DNA of 46,824 bases from Prasinococcaceae sp. CCMP 1430 (lineage: Eukaryota > Prasinodermophyta > Palmophyllophyceae > Prasinococcales > Prasinococcaceae): contig RQSC01000032.1 of assembly GCA_013416795.1 (NCBI GenBank), forward strand, positions 278,897-325,720, given 5' to 3'. Positions 10,415-19,400 of this stretch are shown here, piece by piece. The translations under genes were made by a program, and so were the position numbers. How positions within the stretch are numbered: the stretch's first letter is position 1; each line of letters opens with the position of its first letter. Below the pieces are notes generated by a model that had not been told where the DNA came from, ran no database searches, and saw nothing but the letters and a program-made list of their open reading frames with translations.

Positions 10415-13400
10415 TCAGAGTCTTGCTGGCTCACGGCGCACACGCACAGCGCCTTCGAGGATGTAGCTCGCAGCATGTGCACGCGACGCGACGAGCGAAG
10501 GGGCGCCTACCCTCTGCCGCTCAGCAATGCAAGGGCCGCCCTCGAGAAGCAACCAAGGATCAACCGCCCCGATCGAGGCACCGACGGGGCGCTTTCCTGG
10601 CGCACTCGGTGCTGACGCTGTCCGCGGCAACGAAGCCGAGCAGCGACGGCGGACCGCCTCTGGCAGAGGAAGGTCGCCCATGAGAGATGCTAGTGCTTTC
10701 AGGTCATCGGTGTTGGCGGCAACCTCGCGGAGCACGCGGCCGGCGCTGAGCCATGCCGCCCAGTGCTGGTCGAGGAGGGCGTGCAATACTGACATCAGCC
10801 GATCCGGCAGGCTCTCAGCCGACGACGCGGCGAACGCTGACAGCGCAGAGATACGCTCGTATGCGCTGCGAGTCGCAACGTCGGTCGCGCCATCACTCGC
10901 CCCGTGCACTCCAGCAGCACTCTCGGCAGCCGCGGCAGCCGTGGTCGCGACGCCGACGTCGGGCGACGCGTGCACCGCATTCGAGCTCAGCGCCCTCAGT
11001 GTGGCAGCCGCGAGGCGGGCTCGCAGCTTTGACTTGGGCGTGTCTTTGCGCACAAGCGGCAGCAGTGGCGCCAGCATCTGAAGTCGCACCCACAGCGAGC
11101 ACTGCACGCCTGAAGGAGGCCCAATGCCCCGAGCCGACTTGCGCCCCAGCTGGCTGCGCATTTTGAGGCCTCCTCGGGCTGTGCCGCTCTGCTCGGCAAC
11201 CATGCGTCCGCACAGGCGTTCGAGCTGGCCAACCAAGCCCTCGGCGAAGGTGCGCTGGTCGTTGGCCGTCAGCCCGCCGCGGCTCAGGAGTGCCAGTAGC
11301 AGCGAGACAAGCGCGCGCTCATGGCCGAAGGCCCCGGCAGCGGGCAAGCAGGCCTCGGCAGCAGCCATGACGGTGGCAGGATCCTTCCCGCCTTCGCCCA
11401 AGGCCGCGCGTGCTATGGCAACGACGAGTGGGGCGCGCCCCATGAGCTGCTCATCCTGATCGAGCAGGCTGTTGCCCTCCTTGAGCACGGCAGGCACCAG
11501 CTCCTTGTTCAGCGGCGCCAGCGCGAGCACGACCTCGCATAGGATCACCGTCGATTCCGCCGAGCGCAGGAGGAGCTTCATAAGCGCACGCGTGAACGAC
11601 GCAGTGCCCTTTTCAAGCAGCGATTCGATCGCCAGATGCAAGCAGGCCACGCTCGCTTCGAACGTCTCCCAAGACACTCCCTCAAGTAGTGAGAGAACGG
11701 AAGCGGCAGCGTCCTGCCCGCCCGCGGCGACGGCGGTGCCGGTCAACGCCAGCATGGTGTGCAGCGCGCTCGTGTTGTCGGTTTGGCCGGCGAGCGAGCG
11801 AGCCAGCGAGAGCGGGTCGAGCATGGCAGCACACCTCGGCCCGGGTGAGATCATCAACGCATTCAGCGTGCTTGCAGCACCCTCAACCCCTTCGCCCATC
11901 GTGCTCAGCGCGTTGAGCGGCATCGCAAGGGCCGCGGCGGGAAGCACGCAGCGGTGCCGAAGTAGAGCAGCACGGTCGCTCGCGCTCATCAGCAGCGCCA
12001 TTGAGTGCTCCGCCTGTACGGTGCGATCCTTGGCGTTGTTCACCTCGTTGTTCGACGGGGGAGGAGGCACCGTTGCCGTCACCAGCAGGAGGCGCCACCA
12101 GAACACTGCAGTCGCAGACGCCGTCGCGCTCGCGTTGGGGGCGTATGCGGCAGCAATCGCCGTGCTGAGCGACGCGAAGCCGCGCGCGACGCTCGCGCCG
12201 GCGATTGCCGTCGCAGCACCGATGAGGTACGCCGACCGGGCGCCAGCGTCTCCGGTGGTATCTGCAGGAGAGCACGCGGTCGCTGCGTCGAAGAGCGCCT
12301 GCATACCCCTCCACTCGCATTCGGAGGCCGCCTCGAGGCCGCCCAGAGCGCCGGCACGAATGCTGCACGCGACGAGGGTCGCCGCCGTCGTTTCGACGAC
12401 CCGCCGACCATCCACGGATCCCCAGGCCTCGGAGACCTTCAGAGCTTCGCTGAGAGCGGCCATGGCACCGTGCGCAGCGGCGGTGGCAGCCAGGGCAGGG
12501 TCTGTTGCCGCGCCGAGGGCCGCCAGCACGCGATCCGCACCTGCTGCAGCGGCATCTTGCTTGCCCGCTTGTGCCCAGGCCGACAGTGCGCCAGCCGCGC
12601 TCAGCACGAGCTCAGAGGGAATCGCGGTTGGCCTCGGCTGGTCTTTGCACGCCGCCGCGATTGCGGCCACATTGGCTTCATCGCCCCTGCTGACTGCCTG
12701 TGCCTTCGCCAATTCGTCCGCGCCGTGCTTGCCCAGCTGGCGCAGCCAGGCGGCCTCCTGCGGCGACGGGGCATCCTTGCTGGACGGCTGCGTTGAGTAT
12801 CTCGCACTGCTCACTGACGCGACAAGGACGCTCAGCAGCCGCGAGGCGACGCCGCTCGAGCTTCCCTGCGTTGCCGCCTCACGATTAAGGGCCGCGGCCA
12901 AGCCGAGTGCACTATCCAGAGCTGGCATCAGCTCCCCTGTAGCGGCGAGGACGTCTGCCTGGCTCGCGAGCGTCGCCGCAACGGACGACAGCATGTAGCC
13001 GAGCTTGGCTTCGGCGCTAGCGGCGGCCTCCCTGCTCGCGCACGCCTCAGCCTTGACATGATCCAGAATCCGCAGAGCAATCGAGGCGGACGTGCGGTGT
13101 TGCCCGAGCGAGTCAAGCACCGCCGCCATTTGGCTGGCCACATCGTCTGGAAGAGTGGCCAGATTGCCAAGAGAGTCATTGAGAGCGTGAGCAAGGCGCT
13201 TCGCCGCACGGTGCGCTCGCGAAGGTCGCACGCGCCAGAGGTCGAGCAACAGGCGCGCTTCTGACGTCGCACCGCCAACGTCTGCAAAGCCGCTGACCAG
13301 GCTAACTTTCGGCACACGGCTGCGTCCGTTGCCGCTGCCGTCTCCAGGCGTGCGCCCTGCCTGACCCACTGGCGACACTGGGGATATGGGGGAAGGCTCG

Positions 13401-15814
13401 CTGATGCCCTGCGGCGTTGGCTCGGCCGGCGTGATCGGAGTTGGCGTGGCACCCGTCGAAGCCGTTCCCGCGCGGCCGCGCACTGCAGCCTGCTGCGCTC
13501 CGCTTCCACAACCGTCAGCGGCAACGATCGCTGTCTTCTCATCTGCAAACACCCAGGGCAGGCCCAGGTCACCAGCTAGGCCAGTGAGGATCGCCTGCAG
13601 CGTCTCCTCATCAGTGCTGGCCGCATCGCGTGGTTGTTCATCAGATTTGTGGGTGCGCAGAAGCCACTTGCGCGTCTCGTTGAAGTCGTTGCGCCTGCGA
13701 GCCACGGACGGTTCCACGCGCATTCTCTTTGAGGCGCGCTCTCCGGCTCCATCGTCTGTGGGTGCGTCGGCCCTCGAGGATGGGCGCGGGCATGGAGGTG
13801 GGGGCAGCATGTGTTGAAGGCATCTGCGGTGTGCCCGAGCCCGAGCTCGATCGTCGCATCCGAGCACGCCGCTGCCAACCAGCCAGCTCGCGTAAAGCGA
13901 GGGCTCGAAGAGGCGCGTCTCAATGCAGGTGCGTAGCAGCGCCTGCACGCCCGCCGCCGCGCCGGCTTCGCCCTCCTTCCACGCCACAGGCTCCGCGTCC
14001 TGCATTGCAACGTCCTCTCCGTCGCCAATGCCCCTCGAAAAGCGCTTGTCCACCCAAGTTTGGAGCATGGCGTGTGTGTCTGCGCCATCCCCGCTTCCCT
14101 TGCCTTCGGCCAGCACTGCGGCGGCTGCGGAGCAGCGGGTCCAGAGCTCCCTCCACGCCTGCATGCGCCGGTCCGGGCTCGCGCCGGCCCCTGCTGCCGA
14201 CGCAGCGTGCGCAACTGCCCAGTCACAGATCGTGCATAGCGCGCGCTGGTCGCACGAGGAACCGGCCTCGTCAGCCGCTGCCTGCGTTGCACGGGCGGCC
14301 TGCACGAGCCTCTCCCACACCCTCGCGGGGCTCGCGTGGCCGAGCTTCGTGCCGAGCTCGCTGAGCGCCAAATGCATGGGAGCACCCTTCAGGGCGTTCG
14401 GGAAAACCGCGTCTTTCAAGCCAGCGGCGCGCCGCTGCACCGCCCCAACGCAAGCGCCAAGCTGCGGGTCTTCTGGCCACTGGTACGGCCATCCGGGCAG
14501 CCAGCCGGCCGTGTGCACGACGCAGTCAGGAGCCGTGCGCGCCGCGTGCGCCATCAGCAGGCCAACAACCTCCTCGACCTTCGGATCGAGCGGTGCCGTC
14601 TGATCCCTTTCGCCGGTCAGCGCCCTGATCAGGTCTGCGCACATCGCCACGTTACCGCCGATCGCGCCGACGACGCCGGGTAGCAGCAACAGCTCGACGA
14701 GACGCCGCCGCGCTGACGCCGCCTTCCGGTCGCAGCACGACTGTGCGGCCCAGGTGGCGAGCTTCGGGACGTCCACGAGCCCCTCGTCCACGTGCCAGGC
14801 GATGAGCCTGTGCGCGTACGCCCATGCTGACGCGGCAGACACGGGCCACTGGCGGCTGGCGGCATCGCTGCGCGCGCGTTCGCGCTCGCGCGAGGCGCCT
14901 CGGCCTCTGCCCCGCGCCGCCACGCTGGCTCCGCCATCCGCGGACGCGTCTTCATCCGCCTCGAGGGCCGTGAGCGTCTCACCCAGGTAACTCACCAGGT
15001 ACTGCGTCCACGCAGCCGTGCGATCTATCTGCTGCTGCCTGTTGCCCGCGTCCGTCTTGGCCTCGGCTGGTCGGTGTTTGTTCAAGTAGAGCGCGCGCAC
15101 GTACCACGTCGCCCGAGGCAGCGGCACGGCGGCGGCGGCGAGCGAGTCGAGCATCGCGCGCCCTCGGAGGGCGCTCGGCACGGCAGTCGCGAGCGCCGCG
15201 AGCGGGTTCGATGTGTCCGCGAGCTCGCCTGCCCAGCTCTGTTGCCTCGCCTCGTCTAGCATGAGCTCGGGGTACGCATCCGCTCGCCGCACGTCGGCGG
15301 CGGCGATCCGCCCGTATCGCAGACCTGCACGCGCCGCATCGGCCTGCGGCCCCCTGAGCCTGTCGAGCGACGCGGCGTACTTGGCGATGAGCTTTTGCGC
15401 GGCGTCCTCTCCCCAGAGCTCCGCCCTGTTGGTAAGGCTCAGCAAGCTCTCCTTGTCCTCGTCGATGCCGTCCGCCTTGTCCTGGTAGCCGTAGCATAGG
15501 AGGTAGCGGTTGAGCTCCTCCTCCTTGGCGAGCGGCTCGCCGCCGTGGCCATCGGGCAGCTCGCAGTACAGGGCTTCGAGCGTCAGGGGGCGCTGCTCTG
15601 CAGCGGAGCCGCCCGCCCGCGCCGCACCCCCCCGCGCCGCCGTGCCGCCGCCCATCGCCGCCACCCCCAGGTACCACACCGCCTCCGCGCCCACACCCTC
15701 GTCGTCGGCCTCCTCGGCGAACACAGCGGCCACCGCCTCGTCGGCCCGCCCCCCAAGTGCGCCCCCGCGCGCCCCTCCCGCGCGCGTGTGGCACCGCTCG
15801 CGCGCCGCCGCCAT
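10415..15814 (-). CDS. MED12: Mediator complex subunit 12 (MED12-like)
   Basis: MED12 belongs to the CDK8 kinase module of Mediator and controls RNA polymerase II. This is one uninterrupted 1799-codon frame starting at an ATG. The family signature is PRATWYVRALYLNKHRP at about residues 233-249, followed by RTAAWTQYLVSYLGETL and then YAHRLIAWHVDEGLVDVPKLATWA and LLLLPGVVGAI. This is the same order as plant MED12 (ATWFIKVTYLNQ, WTKDVIDYL, EGLVD). A preceding segment resembles the LGPPDYHP...ETLT region weakly. The remaining roughly 1300 residues are Ala-rich helices with a disordered Pro/Ser/Thr stretch near residues 790-830. No intron is needed. Identity rests mainly on the N-terminal third. 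Confidence 0.78.
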   Translation of the reverse strand: MAAARERCHTRAGGARGGALGGRADEAVAAVFAEEADDEGVGAEAVWYLGVAAMGGGTAARGGAARAGGSAAEQRPLTLEALYCELPDGHGGEPLAKEEELNRYLLCYGYQDKADGIDEDKESLLSLTNRAELWGEDAAQKLIAKYAASLDRLRGPQADAARAGLRYGRIAAADVRRADAYPELMLDEARQQSWAGELADTSNPLAALATAVPSALRGRAMLDSLAAAAVPLPRATWYVRALYLNKHRPAEAKTDAGNRQQQIDRTAAWTQYLVSYLGETLTALEADEDASADGGASVAARGRGRGASRERERARSDAASRQWPVSAASAWAYAHRLIAWHVDEGLVDVPKLATWAAQSCCDRKAASARRRLVELLLLPGVVGAIGGNVAMCADLIRALTGERDQTAPLDPKVEEVVGLLMAHAARTAPDCVVHTAGWLPGWPYQWPEDPQLGACVGAVQRRAAGLKDAVFPNALKGAPMHLALSELGTKLGHASPARVWERLVQAARATQAAADEAGSSCDQRALCTICDWAVAHAASAAGAGASPDRRMQAWRELWTRCSAAAAVLAEGKGSGDGADTHAMLQTWVDKRFSRGIGDGEDVAMQDAEPVAWKEGEAGAAAGVQALLRTCIETRLFEPSLYASWLVGSGVLGCDDRARARAHRRCLQHMLPPPPCPRPSSRADAPTDDGAGERASKRMRVEPSVARRRNDFNETRKWLLRTHKSDEQPRDAASTDEETLQAILTGLAGDLGLPWVFADEKTAIVAADGCGSGAQQAAVRGRAGTASTGATPTPITPAEPTPQGISEPSPISPVSPVGQAGRTPGDGSGNGRSRVPKVSLVSGFADVGGATSEARLLLDLWRVRPSRAHRAAKRLAHALNDSLGNLATLPDDVASQMAAVLDSLGQHRTSASIALRILDHVKAEACASREAAASAEAKLGYMLSSVAATLASQADVLAATGELMPALDSALGLAAALNREAATQGSSSGVASRLLSVLVASVSSARYSTQPSSKDAPSPQEAAWLRQLGKHGADELAKAQAVSRGDEANVAAIAAACKDQPRPTAIPSELVLSAAGALSAWAQAGKQDAAAAGADRVLAALGAATDPALAATAAAHGAMAALSEALKVSEAWGSVDGRRVVETTAATLVACSIRAGALGGLEAASECEWRGMQALFDAATACSPADTTGDAGARSAYLIGAATAIAGASVARGFASLSTAIAAAYAPNASATASATAVFWWRLLLVTATVPPPPSNNEVNNAKDRTVQAEHSMALLMSASDRAALLRHRCVLPAAALAMPLNALSTMGEGVEGAASTLNALMISPGPRCAAMLDPLSLARSLAGQTDNTSALHTMLALTGTAVAAGGQDAAASVLSLLEGVSWETFEASVACLHLAIESLLEKGTASFTRALMKLLLRSAESTVILCEVVLALAPLNKELVPAVLKEGNSLLDQDEQLMGRAPLVVAIARAALGEGGKDPATVMAAAEACLPAAGAFGHERALVSLLLALLSRGGLTANDQRTFAEGLVGQLERLCGRMVAEQSGTARGGLKMRSQLGRKSARGIGPPSGVQCSLWVRLQMLAPLLPLVRKDTPKSKLRARLAAATLRALSSNAVHASPDVGVATTAAAAAESAAGVHGASDGATDVATRSAYERISALSAFAASSAESLPDRLMSVLHALLDQHWAAWLSAGRVLREVAANTDDLKALASLMGDLPLPEAVRRRCSASLPRTASAPSAPGKRPVGASIGAVDPWLLLEGGPCIAERQRVGAPSLVASRAHAASYILEGAVRVRREPARL

Positions 15815-16248
15815 CGCACCGCACGCACCGCATCGCGCCGCGCCCCGAACCTCAACCCCATCCGATGCCCACCCAATGCAAACACTCCTTATTCATAAAC
15901 CCTCTAAAAGAATTTACCCCAATTATGGCGCGGTCTGCCCCCCCGCCGCAATCGGGGCCTCGGCCCGTCGCGCCGCGCCCCGGCGGGACTGGCTGACTCT
16001 GACTTCGGACGGGTCGCGCCGCGGCGACCCGGGGCGGCGTTTTCGGGTCCGTTTCCTGCTGTGCGCCGATTTTCGGCGCCGCGGGGCGCGCGCGCGCGCC
16101 GGCCGGCGCCTAACGAGCCGCACCCGAATCCGACGCCGGAGATAGTGTCTATATCACGGGAATGAAAGCCAGCCAGCGAAAGCAAGACAGCCGAATCCAG
16201 CGGCGGCACGGAGAGCACCCAGCCAGACAAGCACAGCACTGTACAGAC

Positions 16249-16290
16249 AGCACGGCACAGCACAGCGCAGCGCAGCACAGCACAGCACAG
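16249..16290. repeat. Short tandem repeat of CACAG / CGCAG units
   Basis: About eight imperfect 5-bp units read CACAG or CGCAG on the plus strand. It sits in the divergent spacer upstream of the MEKHLA protein and is flanked by further CAGCA-rich sequence from about 16205. Confidence 0.7.
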
Positions 16291-16371
16291 CCCGGATCAG
16301 GATGAGCCCAGGGGACTGGCGGGACCACACCAGCAGCCTGACCAGACAGGGGTTGATACGGTACTGTGGGG

Positions 16372-16387
16372 TAGGGTTTAAACCCTA
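16372..16387. promoter_or_regulatory. Telo-box palindrome TAGGGTTTAAACCCTA
   Basis: A perfect 16-bp inverted repeat formed by two head-to-head plant-type telomere units, followed by AAC. AAACCCTAA (telo-box) is a known plant promoter element. Here it lies about 140 bp upstream of the MEKHLA start. Its function is inferred. Confidence 0.6.
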
Positions 16388-16528
16388 AACACAGAAACCC
16401 TTACTGTACTGTGTGCATGGGCGCCGGCCGCGCCGCGCCCCACACCGCGCGCGAGCGGCGGGCGCGGGAGGCCGGCGGTGGCCGCCTCCCCGGCGGGGCG
16501 TGCGCACCGGCCTGTGGCCGCTAGGCGC

Positions 16529-17074
16529 ATGGCGGCGTGCGGGGCGAGCAGCACGGTGCGCCGTGGCGGCGGCGGGGAGGCGCCGGTCGAGCGCGAGAAA
16601 TGGGCGGCGCTCCTTGCGGAGTCGCACCTTCGCGTAGTGGGGAGGCCGCTGCTGCCTGACCTCACCGCAGACTTCCTTGCGCGCGCCGACGCTGCGGACG
16701 TCGAAGCGCGAATCGAGGCGTGGGGCGGCTGCGTGCTCTCGCACGACCTGCCAGCCGACGCACCGCGCTTCAACTACGCGAATCCGGCGGGTATGCGCGC
16801 GTTCGAGATGCCGGACGAGGAGACGCTGTGCGCGACGGAGAGTAGGAAGTCCGCGCCCGACACGGGCACGCGCGAAGAGAGGGCGGAGCTGCTGCACCGC
16901 GTCACGACGCAGGGCTTCATCGACGACTACCGCGGCGTCCGCGTGAGCACCACCGGAAAGCTCTTTCGCCTCGAGGGGGCGACGGTCTGGAACGTGCGAA
17001 ACTCCGACGGCGAGGTGGTGGGGCAGGCAGCGGCGTTCGAGCGCACCACGCCCGTGGCGTCGGCCGACGTGTAA
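16529..17074 (+). CDS. MEKHLA domain-containing protein
   Basis: A 181-residue single-exon protein that is essentially one MEKHLA domain, a PAS-like sensor fold found alone in bacteria, cyanobacteria and algae and at the end of plant HD-ZIP III proteins. Visible blocks are HLRVVGRPLLP, GGCVLSHDLPADAPRFNYAN, AFEMPDEETLCA, ERAELLHRVTTQGFIDDYRGVR and FRLEGATVWNVRNSDGEVVGQAAAF. The ATG at 16529 is the first in frame. A slightly longer transit-like leader would need a non-ATG start. The role is unknown; redox or light sensing is proposed for the HD-ZIP version only. The stop is part of GTGTAAATG, so a TGTAA signal may overlap the end. Confidence 0.88.
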   Translation: MAACGASSTVRRGGGGEAPVEREKWAALLAESHLRVVGRPLLPDLTADFLARADAADVEARIEAWGGCVLSHDLPADAPRFNYANPAGMRAFEMPDEETLCATESRKSAPDTGTREERAELLHRVTTQGFIDDYRGVRVSTTGKLFRLEGATVWNVRNSDGEVVGQAAAFERTTPVASADV

Positions 17075-17197
17075 ATGTATGGTAATTATTTTGAATAGCT
17101 GAGGCGCTCGTGCCGCGTCCGACGTTGGCCTGCGGCCTCGGGAAGGCGCGTCGTTTGAATGGTGTGCGCAGCATGCGCGTGTGCCCGTGCCGTCGAG

Positions 17198-19092
17198 TCA
17201 AGAGAACGTCTCGGCGTCGTTCTCTTCGTCCGAGCCGCGTCCCTTGAAAATCTCATCGAAGTGGGCGTGCGCGAAGCCGTCCGGAGGGAGCTCGAGCGTG
17301 AGCGCCTGCGGCGGCGGCCGCTGCCTGCTCGGCGGGCGCGCCGAGTGGGCCTTGCGACGGATCGGACCCTCGCGCTTGCGCGGAGAGCGGATGACAGAGC
17401 GCTCCCGCGCGCCGCTGGGATTGACGGTGCCCGGCCGCTGCAGCGGGATCTGGCGGCCCTCCTTCGCCACCTTCGTCCTGGTCTCGCTGTTCTTCGAGGC
17501 CACACGCTCTCGCGCGGGCGTACTGTTGGTGAAGAGGAACAACGCCTCGCTCGGCGGGCGCTGCCTGCTCAGAGGCCGGCGGTAACCGTCGGCGTCGACC
17601 TCGATGCTTTCTCCCCGGATGTCGCTCTCGCCGCCTTGCCCCTCATCTTCCTCCTCGCCCTCGTCACCGGCGTAGAAGAGGTTGGCGCTCATACCCGACA
17701 AGTCCACCTCCTTGGTGGAGGGCGCATCGGTGCCGTCGAGGCCGCTGGTGAGGCTACTGCCGTAGTGGCCGCCCTGCGTGGCCGGTCGGAAGTCAGATAT
17801 GTTTGACCGCGCCATCGCGATGTCCATTTTGGTTGGCGAGCTGCATGAAGACCCCGAGATGGACGCCACGTCCAGCTCGATCTCGTCGCCCGAGCTACCC
17901 TCGAAGCCGTACTTGTCATCTCGAGAGGGTCCGCCCGTGCATTCAGCCGCCAGCGCCTGCGCACGCTGCGTCTGCACGCGAAGACTGGCGCTGCCAGGCC
18001 GTCGACCACCCGCGCTCCACGATCTTGTGTGATCCTGCTGCGCCTCAACGCGGCTGGTGTCGCGCCCCGACCACCGGCGCCTCGCAGCGCCAACCAAGTT
18101 GGCCTCGGGCGCCACGGGCATTGTCACGAGCTGTCGCATGTAGTCCGACAGGATGAAGCTCGTTTGCTCGGTCAGCTCCTCCTCGCCTTCCTCGGGCAGC
18201 CGCATGGGCTTCCGGTGACGGGTCTCGGTGCCATTGCCAACGTCGCCGCTCCACGCGACCGCGGCTGGTCCGGTGCTCCTGCCGCTCACGCGCAGCTTTG
18301 CCGTGGCCTCCGAGCTGCCATCGGATACGTTGCCCTGGAAATGGGTGGGCGTGAGGCTCTTGGCGACGCGGTCCTGCGGCTCCTGGGTCTTCGCGAAGCG
18401 ACGCATGCTGCTACGGCTCCACACGCCCGCGGCGAGGGGGTGGGCAGTCGCGCTGCTCCCCAGGGCCGTCGACACCCTCGAGTACAGCCTGGCGCCGCTG
18501 TCGCTGCCCGCTGAGGTCGCGGGCCGCGCCGCCGCAACCTGGCGCGGGGCAACGAAGCGCTCTCGTCCATGGTCCGTGGTTAGCGTCGAGGTCGCCGGTC
18601 TTTGGCTACCCTGCGGCAGGCCATTGCTCACGCCCCACGCCTGGCCGTGAAGCGGCGTGCGCGGCCGATGCTGTGGCGTCCTGCGGGCGCTGCTGCTCCC
18701 CGCGTTGCCCCACTGCCTGCTCTGGGGACGCGAGGGGATCGCGCTGCCGCCGCGGGCCTGCACCCCCCTCGGCTGCTGCTGCTGCTGCTTTGGCGGCTGC
18801 TGCTGGCGCGGGGTGCTGCGCAGGCTGTTCCCGGTGCGCAGGCCGACGTGCATGCTGCTCGACGATTGGCCTTGTTGCTCGCTGCCACGCTCGCCCCCGC
18901 CGCTGCCGCCATGGCCGTGCACGGCTAGCGACGCTCCTTTGGCGGCCCTGAAGCCGAGCGCGCCGGGTTCGTTTCGCCCGCTCACCTCATCTGCGCGCGT
19001 GCTCTCGAACCTCTGCCGCCGCGCGCTGCCGGGCGCCGCCGCTCCGCCCGCGCGGCTCTTTGCGGCGCCCCTGCGGAGCGAGCCCGCCGGGG
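17198..19092 (-). CDS. Large disordered Ser/Arg/Gln-rich protein of unknown function, 5' end in gap
   Basis: About 630 codons are open from the assembly gap to the stop at 17198. The product is low in hydrophobic residues and has a poly-Gln stretch (RQQQPPKQQQQQPRG), many SR/RP pairs, an acidic patch (EGEEEDEGQGGE) and a short possible ordered segment (ELTEQTSFILSDYMRQLV). It ends in an acidic tail near FDEIFKG. No known domain was recognised. The frame is long and codon usage looks like that of its neighbours, so it is likely real. The start, and possibly introns, are hidden in the gap that it shares with the divergent MMS19 gene. Confidence 0.6.
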
Positions 19093-19400
19093 NNNNNNNN
19101 NNNNNNNNNNNNNNNNNNNNNNNNNNNNNNNNNNNNNNNNNNNNNNNNNNNNNNNNNNNNNNNNNNNNNNNNNNNNNNNNNNNNNNNNNNNNNNNNNNNN
19201 NNNNNNNNNNNNNNNNNNNNNNNNNNNNNNNNNNNNNNNNNNNNNNNNNNNNNNNNNNNNNNNNNNNNNNNNNNNNNNNNNNNNNNNNNNNNNNNNNNNN
19301 NNNNNNNNNNNNNNNNNNNNNNNNNNNNNNNNNNNNNNNNNNNNNNNNNNNNNNNNNNNNNNNNNNNNNNNNNNNNNNNNNNNNNNNNNNNNNNNNNNNN
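19093..19400. other. Assembly gap (308 N)
   Basis: A run of 308 undetermined bases. It hides the 5' ends of two divergent genes and their shared promoter. Its flanks are extremely GC-rich, which probably explains the failure to close it. Confidence 0.98.

Larger units (their letters stand above)
15815..16528. promoter_or_regulatory. Bidirectional promoter region, MED12 / MEKHLA protein
   Basis: A 714-bp head-to-head spacer. It holds an AT-rich block near MED12 (15870-15935), a G/C hairpin (GGGTCGC at 16011 pairing with GCGACCC at 16024), a CACAG/CGCAG repeat (about 16249-16290) and a perfect 16-bp palindrome of telomere-like sequence (16372-16387). No coding potential was recognised. Confidence 0.5.

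Noticed and set aside
11472-12998. 508-codon plus-strand open frame
   Set aside because: It lies antisense to MED12 in Ala/Ser-rich sequence. Such long shadow frames are expected at this GC content, and it has no family match.
16009-16032. G/C hairpin as a bacterial-type terminator
   Set aside because: The window is eukaryotic nuclear DNA and no U-tract follows. It is just a GC-rich inverted repeat.
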